The notes beneath the pieces were generated by a model. It saw only the letters and a program-made list of their open reading frames with translations. It had not been told where the DNA came from and searched no databases. DNA of 64,000 nt, from positions 77,017,496 through 77,081,495 of the forward strand of contig OY720641.1 of the NCBI GenBank assembly GCA_963169105.1. Reading direction: 5' to 3'. The position numbers were made by a program, and so were the translations under genes. This DNA is from Ceriagrion tenellum. Its lineage: Eukaryota; Arthropoda; Insecta; Odonata; Coenagrionidae. Position 1 is the first letter of the stretch, and every line of letters begins with the position of its first letter. Shown in pieces: positions 12,170 to 23,400 of the stretch.

Positions 12170-13745
12170 CAAGAAAACCGCGGAATCCTTCGTAACAATC
12201 TTAGACGTTACTAATCCTGTTTTTAAAAAAAATCATTTCAATTCTGTTCCTGATTGAATCTAACCTATCCTGAAAACCTTGAGAAATATAATAAATATTT
12301 TGGACCTGAAGAACCGAGAATTAGACATGGATATCGAGTGGCGATCTGGAATTGTGAAATTTTCTTGATGCCTTTTTTTGGGGTATGGCGCCAAAGTGAA
12401 GCCGTGTTCAATATGTCTGGCCCACTTCAAATGTGTCTTCATCTTTTATCAAGTAATCCTCCTGTAGATGTTAGACCTCTAAATGATGGTAAATGCTCAT
12501 CTGGTGAATGATCATCTGGTAAATGTAACACGTCAGTATGGTATAAAAATACGATAAAGCTTTCGAAAGGTTACTTTTACTCCGGGCTGACACTATTTCT
12601 GCTCGATCTTGGTTCTCTGTGGATAGTCAAAAAAGTTTTAAGGAATATCTTTGTACGGAATATTTTTTACGCTTTTTTGCGTCAAATTTACAACAAGTTG
12701 TCATTTTGATCTATAACGCTGATTCCTCCCGTATAAATTCGCCGAATCTTTCTCCGAAAAGGCATCATTAGAAAGAATTTTCATGTTTTTTCTGATGTTA
12801 TAACTAATCCGTATTTAATGAGCGACTCTCTCCGAGGCCTCGGTATCTTTCAGTCGTTAGCCATTCCCTGAAAAAACCATCCTCTTATCGGATTATGTCT
12901 TGCTAGGAGGGCTCGAAATAAGTGGGTGGCGATGATGTCGTGAATAGAAATTATAGCTTTTGTGCTCGTTGGATTCCTTATGTACCCCAACTTAAACACA
13001 TTACCCCCTGCAATGCCTGTTAGAATCCAAACTTAAACCTTCCCTTCGGTTATCCTCATTAGTCCTAAGTTTTTCACCTAAATATATATTTTCATTTACT
13101 TAAATGTTCTCATTTTCCAAAGCGGCGCCGTTAAATGTTCCTTTCTTTTCATAAAATTGTTGATTTTAATCTCGAGGTTTTTATGCCCATTTAAATATTA
13201 GTTTTATTTGTTAAATACACAAGAAAATGTTTGTTTTTGACCTAAAAATGTGAAATGTTGTGTTAATTTCATCCAGAATAATTTGTCAGTTTGTTTTGCG
13301 TATTGTAAACGCTTCAAATGGTTTTACCTACTGATTGCCTCTACTTTTCCTGTCTTATCCCGCGTTTTTACGGTGTTTGGTGGCAGCAGTTTCGCTGGCA
13401 TTCTTACCGGTGTATTCAGGTTTGCGGGTGATGTACTACACTACAGGTGGAAAGTTCTTTTATCGTACATATATTTTGTCGCGAAAAATACATTCGTGTG
13501 AGATGGAAAGGTACCTTTTTCCCTGCTCCGCACATTTTTGCCTTGAAGGCTACGTAAGCGGTCATTCAAGAATTATGTGCGGGGGGTTTGTAGGGGAGTA
13601 GGAATTTTCGCGCCTGATTGTATGCAATTTCAGGATATTGCGCGCAATTACCTTCTGTGAATAGTTACTCTATGCGTATCCGTCCCAAAATCTATGTTAA
13701 CATACGTAAGATTGGGAGTGAAGGGGGGGAGGTGGATAGTTAATG
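12170..13745. other. No recognised feature
   Basis: The open frames at 12254-12511 and 13250-13600 were considered, but neither shows a known domain or convincing splice sites. AT-rich and probably intergenic. Confidence 0.5.
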
Positions 13746-13982
13746 AAATCTAAAGCCCGTTTTACTCGAAGCTCGAAATTGTATAATTTGCTACTGCACT
13801 TTTTTCTCGATCGGGCGTGGAATAATTATTGAATTAGAGCTATTTTGTCATCGCACGTTCATGAATTCGCGCATGTTTTCTTGCAATTCTCTGCTTAAAG
13901 GACGCAATTAGAAATGCACGTTCGTTCTTACATCCTTCAGATTCTGCCAATACGTTCCCCGTGTAAAAGGACTTAACATCGT
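13746..13982 (-). mobile_element. Mutator-like MITE, copy 1
   Basis: This roughly 235-bp element aligns in inverted orientation along its length with 56279-56519. Shared blocks include TAAAGCCCGTT, AATTGAATTAGAG, CTCGATC.GGCGTG and GCAATTC.C.GCTT. The ends are inverted: aaagcccgttttac on the left and gtgtaaaaggacttaa on the right. It contains no coding frame. A target duplication could not be confirmed at this copy. Confidence 0.7.
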
Positions 13983-14269
13983 CTTGCAAAGAGGGAAGGG
14001 AGGTTCTTTTGGTATCGAGAATTGATTTAAATAATACTTGAATGGCCAAAAATCTCGTGTTTAATGTGTAATATGTGTTTATGAAAGCGTTTCAAGCGTT
14101 ACTTTCTGGAAATATTTCTATATCTATGATGGTGCGAATAAACTAATCCAGCGTTAAATTCCACTACCTTTTTAATACAACACGTCTATGGATTCGAAAC
14201 TTCGTTTCATTATCAAGCTCTGTTATATACTTCATATTATGCACCTCATATGGTTCATATCTTCACTAA

Positions 14270-14675
14270 AAACTGCTACGAGCGAGTGTCTCACAACTTT
14301 TTGAGGGATTCGGTGTGAGCCCCTAGAGACTCGGAGGCTATACGCTAGGCTTAGATTGCTTGAGAAATTCAGAACTGGTGTGTTTCAGAGCGACACAGTG
14401 ATCATGATGCCTCACCACATCTCTAGGTCTGACAGAAGCGATAAAATAAGAGAGATACATTGGCGAACAGATAGGTACAAAACTCGTTCTGTCCGTGCAC
14501 AATAAGCGACCTCAATAAAAACTGAGCTCCACGAAATACACTCCAATAATACACGTCACCATTTCACCTCTCAAAACCTTATCCCTTACATCCTAACACA
14601 GCTAGTGTCCTAACTCCCCCTGCCTCACGCCCATGTGGCAGCTCGCAGAGTAGTATGTAGATGTAGATGTACCTT
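14270..14675 (+). mobile_element. LINE remnant: C-terminus of reverse-transcriptase protein plus 3' tail
   Basis: From 14308 a frame reads EPLETRRLYARLRLLEKFRT, and further on HISRSDRSDKIREIHWRTDR followed by YKTRS, ending at a stop at 14503. This is the conserved tail of Jockey/CR1-type LINE proteins (L...R...RL..L.K... then R.D.YK.SFFPRTI..WN). The upstream piece ERVSHNFLRDSV is in another frame, so a one-base deletion sits near 14314-14320. The copy ends in GTAGATGTAGATGTA (about 14659-14672), a typical short-repeat LINE tail. It is 5'-truncated and dead. Confidence 0.75.
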
Positions 14676-15516
14676 GGAAGCCATGGTCGGTTTGTATTTA
14701 AAAGAGTGTGGAAATTACAGCCAAGTTATTTTATTCGCTCCATCACGGATGTTCAGTGTGTTGATACCTTAGTAAGTTAGACTTCTCTCGACTGTTACAG
14801 ATAAAGGGTACCTTAATAGGATATAATATTTTACTTTACTGTACGGTAGAATCTCCTTTAAGGGAATGCAGCGAATGCTTCGTTGGTGGGTTGAATAAGT
14901 GACGATGTCGTCCCCTGGACCTACACGCGGGAAATAAAATACCTTTTTCGCTCTTCTCTCCCCATACTTATAATCTCTCGTCGCGTAAAGGTCTTCCCTC
15001 CTCATTACATAGTCCTTCTCTCTCCCTTCCTTTTCACTTTGGCGCCCTCCCCGCGTTTCGAGAGCGGCTGGGGAGAAAAAATGCAACTCGAGCACGCATT
15101 TTGCGAGTGCATTCGTTTGCTTCCGATCCGCGAGTGCAGGCGTGAATACCTAGGCTGTCGAGAGAGCATGCATCATCCTGTTATGCATATACTATACGAA
15201 AGGCTGTGTCATCCGACGGAATCATTCTCTTTCATTCATCAACTCGCAGCTCAGACTGTAACAGTTATGAATGTGAATGTTTTTGTTGACAACTTCCTTT
15301 TGCAATGAAAGTGCTCGCTGGAGAAGGATTTTTTGAAATACTTGAGAATTTAATACATACCTCACTAGTGTTATATAAAGGTTCCTTGTAGAGTCTCGAC
15401 TCTTTTTAACTCTTTAACACTCAGCCATAAACTATCCAAATAATGGACTTGAAATTTTGAGGTTATCTTCATTTTGAACTTTTTTCGTAAATTTTCGCCG
15501 CTCATGATTAAATTTT
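14676..15516. other. No recognised feature
   Basis: The sequence 15000-15200 is GC-richer than its surroundings and open in more than one frame, but no domain was recognised. Confidence 0.5.
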
Positions 15517-15710
15517 GTGAAATCTTTTGGTATTTGCGATGATTTTTTGAAATTTATTTTTTTAGAGCAACAGTTTTGCCGTGCTATTCTGCCGGCTTCG
15601 TAAGCCTGACGAATCCGGCAGAATAGCACGGCGAAACTGTTGCCCTAAGAAAATAAATAAATAAAAATTTTAAAAAATAAAAAATCATCGCAGATACCAA
15701 AAGATTTCAC
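15517..15710. mobile_element. Hairpin element (long inverted repeat with 19-nt loop)
   Basis: The left arm 15517-15595 runs from GTGAAATCTTTTGGTAT to GTGCTATTCTGCCGG. The right arm 15615-15710 is its complement, running from CCGGCAGAATAGCAC to ATACCAAAAGATTTCAC, with an AT-rich expansion of about 17 bases in the middle. The inner 30 bp on each side pair almost perfectly. It is consistent with a palindromic MITE. Confidence 0.8.
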
Positions 15711-16352
15711 TAGATTTATCTTCGTTTTGATATTTAGATGTCATCTGGTAAAGGTTTTTGGAATTCGTTTACAAAATAGAGATAGAAATCTGTTAAAGCG
15801 CAATTTTATAATTTTAGGCTCCTCTTAGAAACGAAATGAGATATCGACAAGATTTTAGTTCCTTCATGCTCCGTTCTCTGATATCTTGCAATTATTTGAT
15901 TCTGCCATAAAACGTTTATCTTTCTTAGTATTATGTAGAATGTGTAGGAATAAATTACCTAAAAGTACTTTTTCCACTGACCAAGATGCCCGTATTCAGT
16001 AAATGAAAATTAAACCGACCCAAGTTGTCGCTATTGGGACAAAGTAAACTCGTGATGAATGCCGGCGCTATCAAATGGAAATCGGCTCAACGACGAAACT
16101 GTTCGGAATTTAAATAGAAAGCTATATTAAATCTGAAATGTATATGATTAAAGGTTGAATATAGCCTGAAAATACGAAATATTTTAATAATTGTCCTATC
16201 AAACTGAATGTAATCATGTAATATCTAAAACTACCTTTCGCTATTTCATTGTGTACAACTTTTTTTTTCAATATGACTCATTTGATATCTGTATAAAAGA
16301 TATTATTTTGCGATATTTATACAAAAAATCATGTTTAGTGTGGGAAAGACCG
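15711..16352. other. No recognised feature
   Basis: AT-rich, without coding or repeat signal noticed by eye. Confidence 0.5.
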
Positions 16353-16731
16353 TTGATGAGACAAGCATGCCATGTTTGTTCCAATTTCAGAACTTATTTA
16401 AAAATTGTATTTCTAATTCAAGCGCTTTCTTTCAAATTTCCAGCAAGATTTCTAAAGCATTATTGTGTTATTTGATCATTGATGAGTCAATAATTACTCA
16501 CTTATTTCAATTTCAGAAGCTTTTATTTTTATTTCCTTTTCAATTTAAACTTTTTTTTTCAAATTTAAAACAAGATTTCTAAAACATTTTATTATGATTT
16601 TACCATTGATGAGACAATCATTTCTTATTCATTCCAAATTCAGAAGCTTTTTCGAAATTTTATTTTCAGATTAATATTTTTTTTTCAAATCTCAAACACC
16701 ATTTCTAAAGCCTTATTATATAATTTCAAAT
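16353..16731. repeat. Degenerate tandem array, three units of about 126 bp
   Basis: Units start at 16353, 16479 and 16606, each with TTGATGAG(A/T)CAA. Each continues with a CAATTTCAGAA.CTT-like block, a T-rich run, then CAAGATTTCTAAA.C.TT and an AT-rich end. The units have diverged through substitutions and small indels, so the array is old. Confidence 0.75.
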
Positions 16732-16779
16732 CTCTATTTTTATTTTACGCTTGCGAAAGCGCGACGAGGGGAACATCCA

Positions 16780-17310
16780 GTAGTACGTATAGAAGTGAAT
16801 ACCTCTGGTGCGAGAGTATTTTCCCCGCGTGAAGTGTCCACGGGCGCTGCGATATAAAGGGGAAAACGGGAGACGGACGAGAAGAGCTTAAAAGGGGTGG
16901 TGACGGGGCGGGAAAAAATAAAATGGAAAAATTGTGTGTGTGCGAGAGAGGGAGAGTATAAAAGCCCTTGAAGGGAGGAAGCTGCGTGAAGCACTTAACC
17001 CTTTCCTTCTCCAACCCTCCCCTCGCTCACCTGGCTCACCTTATAGTTCCCAACCCTTTGCTTGCGTCCTTTCATCCCTTCGTCGCCCCTTCTTCCTCCC
17101 TCGTCTCTCTCTCAAACTCACTCCCCGCGCTCCTCCTTCCGAACAAAGGAAGGCTGATAAGTGCGTGCCCTGTGAGGTGGTGATGGCTCTCGTGAACGGA
17201 AGTTACGCGGGGGGAGGGGAAAGGGTGCTGGTACTACTTAGACCACGGAGAATAGACTCATACCATGTTCTCATTTGTACCTTAGCGGAAGTGAGTTCCA
17301 CGATCTAGCA
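16780..17310 (+). promoter_or_regulatory. GC-richer segment with a TATA-like motif
   Basis: Within AT-rich surroundings this stretch is GC-richer and contains GAGTATAAAAGCCC, with TATAAAAG at 16957-16964. An open frame 16934-17308 overlaps it but is low-complexity (proline and serine rich) and resembles no known family. It could be a core promoter of an unrecognised transcript or a chance match; there is no supporting gene. Confidence 0.2.
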
Positions 17311-17335
17311 CGATCCTGCTTTTTTAGCCACAGTA

Positions 17336-17883
17336 AACTTTTGTTTTAGCGAGATATCATTTCGCATTAAGACAATGATGAAAAATATCTCAACATTCCA
17401 AACATACCGAAGTATCAGCCTTTCACCGTTATACTTTTCTACATAGTGGCCATAAAATTTCCCGTTTTCCATGGAAAATGGTACAGGCATGCACTACGAA
17501 GAGAATTTATTTCGAAACTGAGGAATTTTTAACGTATTGGTCTCGTCCGAAATTTTAATGAATGTATTTTTTGTTAATTTTTAACCATTTAAAAAAATTA
17601 ATCGATCCTCACCGCTGTAATTATTACAGAATCCCAAATAATCCTGTTGCTAAGGCGTTTTCACCGTACTACGCGAAAAAATGAGTCAAGTTAAAGACTT
17701 ATACATGCATGTTTAATTAATCACGGAGAATGTTAGTCTCATGAAACGATATTTTTGCGTTATTAATATTACAATATTTTCTACATGCTTCCTACAGCTG
17801 CTGAAACTAAAAAAGAAAATTCGAAAATTGTCTCAATCATGACTAGGAAAAAATGAAGTTCAAACCACCTTAATATTTGTAGG
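17336..17883 (+). mobile_element. 537-bp TTAA element family, copy C
   Basis: It aligns with the copy at 55611 over its full length, though the left end is eroded (TTTTGTTTTAGCGAGATATC). The right end reads GTTCAAACCACC followed by TTAA at 17880-17883. Conserved internal blocks are AAAAAATGAGTCAAGTTA, CATGCTTCCTA and GCTGAAA. It is non-coding. Confidence 0.72.
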
Positions 17884-18875
17884 GCATAGGTTCTCAGCCT
17901 TTTAATTTTGCATATATATCTTTCACCATGTGGCAGAATGTCGTTCCCCCTTCTTGAGATAGTCCTAGCTCAACAGATACTTTTAAAATTATATGAGCAT
18001 GTTTAAGAATCGATTTTAATCTATAAAATTCAATTAACTTTATTTAACGCTGCAGAGTAATTTAAAGCAATCGACAAATTTTACGTAATCTACAGAACTT
18101 GATGCTTTTGTTGAATAGTGGCCTCAGTCTTTCCTGAACCCCCGATGTCCTCTGTGATGGAATTTACCCCTCTTGTTGAGTACCCCAGCGCGTACTTGTG
18201 AGTCGCAATCGTATTCCCCTAATCGTCTGCAGTCATCGGTCCCAAGATTGGTCAACTGCAGCTCTCCTCTCCAATCTCCATATTTACTAAGCTGAATGTT
18301 TTGTCTGACCGACTGGTTTATTCACTCATCCGTACACAGCCCGAATTACTGGCGATCAAAAACGTGAAATTTTGAATGTGTGTTCTCGTCGAAAAGTACG
18401 AAATAATTACGATTTTAATTTTTACCCCTTGAATGCTATATTTAACTACATAAAGGAAAGCATTGTATGCGGTGTAGATTATTTTCTGATATTGCTTGTA
18501 TTTAAGATACTTGATGGAGATTTTCATCATTGGACGGCTAATCCTCCTTAAGCCAACTGATTTGTCCCTTCATCTCCTATATTATTTCTACTGTATTCCT
18601 TTACTTTACTACCTTTTTCTCAACTTGTACGCAACCAAACTCTACAAATGAGGTACCAAAATGCACAGAATTTATCAGAGAACATGCGACGGCATATCTT
18701 ACTTCCTAAATATTGCTATTGTTTCCTAAAATTGGTTTTAAAAAATGGCCCATGATATTTCTCTTAGGGGATGAGGCGATCCGCCATCTTGACGTCACGC
18801 ACTTGCTCCATGGTGCAGAGCAAACCTTTATTTCAGGATATTTAATTGATACCAATTTAGTTTCAGATACATATT
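17884..18875. other. No recognised feature
   Basis: AT-rich; no coding or repeat signal recognised. Confidence 0.5.
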
Positions 18876-18941
18876 ATTATATTTTTTGCAATATAACGCG
18901 CTTTCAACATTATATTTTTTGCAATATAACGCGCTTTCAAC
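18876..18941. repeat. Perfect 33-bp tandem duplication
   Basis: Two identical 33-bp units (18876-18908 and 18909-18941) begin ATTATATTTTTTGCAATA and end CGCGCTTTCAAC. Perfect identity implies a recent event. Confidence 0.9.
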
Positions 18942-20230
18942 ATATTATTTCAAGTTAACACAGAAAGGTCTTGGACTCAACACGTACTCAGTCTATGGCG
19001 AACCATTTTCTGTCTCTCTTTCTCTGGCACCCTCTTTTCTTTGTTTTCGTGTCTTGGTTATGGTGGAATGTTCGAGAGGTAAACCGGTAAATATTCCTGA
19101 CGTTAACGGCGCACAAACTGATACATTTGTTCATTTGCAACAATATCTCGCATTCTTTAAATAACTTTTATCAAAATGTGGCTGATTCCACATTCAAGTC
19201 TCCTGTTGATACGTAAGTATGAGTCATCATGTGCGTCTAACCTTGGTGTTTCAACGGTCTAAATGTTTCCGCTAAACAAGTATTAACAGAGGATAGTGTT
19301 ATTACTCCCAATGTTGTGTTTAAAGAGGTCCTCTGACCTCAATTTGTACATGAACATTCCAATTAAATTTGTACATAAGACCCTGCCTTTTTTTTCTACA
19401 TTTTAAAATTAGAAACGCGCCTATCCCTCTGTGGACCTGCATTGAAAAGAGCGGGGGAAGCCCGCTGGGAGCGGGCGCATCACGCTCGTATTTAGTTATT
19501 TTGACGTTCCTAATCAGGAGTCCGCATGTATTCCATCCTTGATCGTTCTCAGTCATTCTTTCCATTTGTTTTTCCTCGCCAATATTGCTACCTATAGGCT
19601 ATTATGTCTCATAATTTGTCCACTTGTTAAGTCTATTCCCGAGTTTTCATTAGCATATTTTTTTCCTTTGCTCTTCCCAATACTTCTTCATTGTCAATTC
19701 TCGCCGTCCATTTGATCCTCAACCTTTCGCTACTCCACCTTTTCATGGCCTCTAAGAATCGCAGCAATCATCATCGGATTTCAATACTTCGATTTGTCCG
19801 TTGTATCTCTCCATTACTCATTCTTTGCTAACCCACACTTTGACAAGCTTTCCTATCTTCTGCTTGCATTCATGTTTTGTCCAAGAATCATTCTTGTATG
19901 TCGCACCTTTTTTAGAATTATTTGCTATAAAAATAGGACCCGTTTTCCAAGGGCCCGATATGCCCTCCGGAGAGATTTTATTTAAATGAACGAGGTAATT
20001 CTGAAGTACAGATGGCAACAGAAATGTAATGTTGCACCATTCATATGTTTCCTCTGTTATTCTTAAAATTAACTTGAATATTCACTGTTAAGTTTTTTCA
20101 ATTAATAGGAAAAAACCTTCTGTACGAAAGAATAAAATAACTTTGTCAACTCCTCCAAGATTTATTCTCACTTTTAAAAATTGTTGAGGAACAAACTTTG
20201 TGAACTCTGAATAGAGGGAGTAACTTTGAC
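18942..20230. other. No recognised feature
   Basis: No gene recognised. The sequence 20100-20230 contains two diverged forms of a phrase like aactcc..c.agatttattct that recur in the hairpin at 20231, suggesting local duplication. Confidence 0.45.
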
Positions 20231-20297
20231 AACTCCACTTGAGATTTATTCTCGAGATTTATTATCTATTCTATTAGAATAAATCTCCAGTGGAGTT
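20231..20297. repeat. Hairpin with 22-bp stem
   Basis: AACTCCACTTGAGATTTATT at 20231 pairs with AATAAATCTCCAGTGGAGTT ending 20297, with one mismatch and a 23-nt AT-rich loop. Confidence 0.8.
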
Positions 20298-20414
20298 AAG
20301 AAATTAATTTTATTCGTCGGTATTGGTAATGGACAATCTAGGTAATCTCTCGTTTTATATTCTTTTCTTTTTATGAAAAATTGTAATGTATTGGTTTCTT
20401 TTGAAATATGGGAT

Positions 20415-22065
20415 GTAGTGTTGCCGTGAGTCTCGAGAGTTTCTCTTCTCGTCTCGTCTCTTCTCGAGACGAGATGAGACTCGAGACAAGACCATAGTGG
20501 AGAATTCGAGACGAGACCGCTTTAGGACGAAACGAGACGATACTTCTACAAGACTCTCGAAAGTCTCGAAATGATAAGTGATTAATTGGTATTTAGTGAT
20601 ACATTATCCCTAAAACTACGTCCTTCTGCTAATACGAAGTAAATTCCACGTTTTCCTAATGTATTAAATTTGCAATATAATTCACTGATAACTTTGCGAT
20701 AAATTAGATAACTATTAAAAATTATTATTTGCCAACACTACTGCTACATCAAGCTGCTCGGGACAAGATGTTGAAGCACTACCGCCTGACGAACTGGATT
20801 TATTGCGCGGTATTAATATTAGACCCTCGTCATAAATGTTAAACTTTCTCCATGCCAACGCGGGGAAAAGAGATGGAGGATAACTCCCTATTTGAATACG
20901 AAGAATAGTTAAAAACTATCACGATTAGTACTCCACTCGAATGTAGTCCGCTCAGTCAATAGATCAAGAGAATCTTGAGAGCTCTGCTTTGGTATAAAGT
21001 GACGAGGACGACCTGATAGATGTATATTCTCTGTATAAACAAGCACGACCCAGTACTGAGAAGTATGTTCTTTCGAATAAACTTTTCTCTTTACTTACTT
21101 CTTTTTGATTAAGTTAACTTACCTTAACTATTTTGACCACGCAGAACAGAAAAATTAAATATATCTCTGAACTTTTATTTATATTTCTTTTGACTTTTCA
21201 GTATAGTTTTCGCCCCTTTTTTGTTATCGGTAAATTTTTTCACTAAATTTATCCCTAGTCAGTCATTCCAGTATGAAGAATGGAGGAAAGAACTTGAAAA
21301 CTATCTTCAACAGCCGAGATTCCCTAGACATGTAAACATATTAACTTAGTGGAAGGCAAATGAGCCAATTATTCCAGTGCTGGCAAAAATGGCGAGTGAC
21401 TTCCTTAGTATCCCGCTACATCTGTACCAGCGGAAAGATTGCCCTAACGGGCAGCATTGACTATGAGAAAACATAGATACCGCTTGGGTCTCGATTCTGC
21501 CAGAAACTTATTCTGCGTGAACTCGTAAATGACGTGCAATTTGGCAAGTCAAATAAAAAACTTATCTTGATTTAATTGTTTTAAACCTGAAAATTATTAA
21601 AACTACTTTTTGAAGCAAAAATGTTCATTCTTTTGTAAACCAATTGCATATGTTTACAGTTATATTTTTTAACCTTCTGTGGATTTCCCTGTACTAACGT
21701 TGTGACTATATAGCCATTTTTCATCAATTTTGTTTCATATTTTTAGTTTATTCGTTGAGTATCAATAAAACCATTGGTTGTACCAATTGGTTGTATCAAT
21801 AAAACCAGTTTGATGTATTCCGAGTCCAAATTAATATGTATTTAAAATTCATACAATGTCATTACTATTTCGTGTGTACCGATACATCGATTACGTACTC
21901 AAAGTAAACTGAACTTTTTATGGTACTTAATATTGGAGGAAACGAGACGAGACGAGAGTCTCGTCCGAGACTCGAGACCAAGACGAGACTGGGGTTCACG
22001 AGACGAGACGGTACCAGAGTTCAGAAAACGAGATCGAGACGAACCTGGCTTAAGTCTCCCTACTA
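20415..22065 (+). mobile_element. Decayed hAT-superfamily DNA transposon
   Basis: Two transposase blocks are readable. At 20762-20836 a frame reads DKMLKHYRLTNWIY then CAVLILDPRHK, where LDPRHK is a hallmark of hAT transposases, followed by a stop. At 21263-21413 it reads FQYEEWRKELENYLQQPRFP, then a stop, then WKANEPIIPVLAKMASDFLS; this is the hATC dimerisation domain. The following PATSVPAERL block is readable only after a one-base frameshift at 21414. Both ends carry dense GAGAC/GTCTC arrays (20430-20570 and 21940-22040). The element starts TAGTG and ends ACTA. The flanking 8-mers atgggatg (20407) and attagatg (22066) agree at 6 of 8 positions, as expected for an aged hAT target duplication. 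Confidence 0.82.
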
Positions 22066-22073
22066 ATTAGATG

Positions 22074-22600
22074 TTCGGAGTGTTCTCCTTATGATTGACT
22101 TTTTTAAATTTTGAAGTTTGCCTGATGTATAATTTTTTCCAGTTACCTCAACACAACATATTATTGTTGATGAGGTTTTACTAAATTTCATGTAATTTAC
22201 TATTTCCATTTATTGTTTTAATGCTGTTATACTGTATTCATTGTGTTGGTAAATTACTGCATTAATAAACTAAAAAAAACTTCCACTAAGTAAAGCCTAC
22301 AGCCATTTCCTTTGTAAAATCTTTGGTGTTGAAGGCTTGTTCACCGAACGATATCAAACAAGTAAGTGAAGTTAAAACCTCGAATGTGAATTTTTACTTA
22401 AAAACTGAGGTTTTATGTCATGAAATCAACGGTAATGCGTCGTAAATTTTGCTGTATTCGCTGAATACGTCTTCCATTTAAATTTTCGAATGAATTACTA
22501 TTGTGGTATATGTGCTACTACTACTATGCTAGAGAAACATCTCACAATACCTTAACTCTGCTATGCCGTGTATTTTCCCTCCGTGACAGCTTGGATGGTG
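22074..22600. other. No recognised feature
   Basis: AT-rich, nothing recognised. Confidence 0.5.
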
Positions 22601-23400
22601 AGCTAGTGATTGCGCTCAACTTGTTCCCTTGCGATGAATGGGTGAGGGCTAGTGGTTAGGGTGGAGTGTTACGTGAACCAGGAGGGACGGGAGAAGTGCG
22701 AATAGGGAAGCCGGTGTCGTGTCACGTGTTGTAACTCTCGTATTCTCTCCCCCCCCCCCTCCTCACCCGCCCACTTTTGGTAAAGAAGAAGTAACACGGG
22801 CCGTGGGAAAACGGTTGGTCCACCTTTGTGTGCTCGTGCATGCCGCCTTTAAAAGGGACCAGAAGCAGAGGAAATGAGACGAGTAAAGGGGGCGTGGCGT
22901 GGTTTCAGGGCCTCCGGCCGGCCCTGAAGAGATGGAGGAAAAACCCCAAAGCGAGATAGAGTAAGAGAGAAAACTCTCCTGTAGGGAAGAGAGGGACGGT
23001 TTTTTTATTTTTTTTTGAGGAAGGTGGTGGGGCATCCAGCGGAAGAGGGCGGAAGAGGGGGTGTGAGGATTTGGCGGGGGATGGGGACGGGACTCACGCA
23101 CGCACTCATACGGGGAGAGGAGTCCTCGAGATGCAGCCGTTGTCATGGCAACCCACCCCGTGTGTGTGCTCGCCGCTGTGGGAAGTTTCACAATTTCCCT
23201 CTCGTTCGTTTCTCATCTCGTCTCCTCCCGTTTCCACCGCAACCGACCCGTCTCTCCTCACGGATTATCCCCCGCACTCACATATTCTCACCCATGCGTA
23301 TGCACGTATATAAACGTGTAACATTTTTATTTATTCGTTTTTTTAAATTTATTTTTCATCTCCGCGGAAGATATTAAGTCCAAGATCCTGCCTCCGTGCT
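22600..23400 (+). promoter_or_regulatory. GC-richer segment, possible upstream regulatory region
   Basis: This stretch is clearly GC-richer and CpG-richer than its surroundings. It holds a CACGTG E-box near 22723, a C run at 22750 and the X-box at 23139. It lies 4 kb upstream of the first visible PTPN9 exon. Open frames on both strands here (for example 142 codons on the minus strand, 22763-23191) are low-complexity and probably reflect composition. Assignment as the PTPN9 promoter is inference only. Confidence 0.3.
23139..23152. promoter_or_regulatory. RFX-type X-box
   Basis: GTTGTCATGGCAAC fits the palindromic RFX consensus GTNRYC(N)0-3RGYAAC in its ciliary form. RFX factors control ciliary genes in animals. 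Whether it is used here is unknown. Confidence 0.5.
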
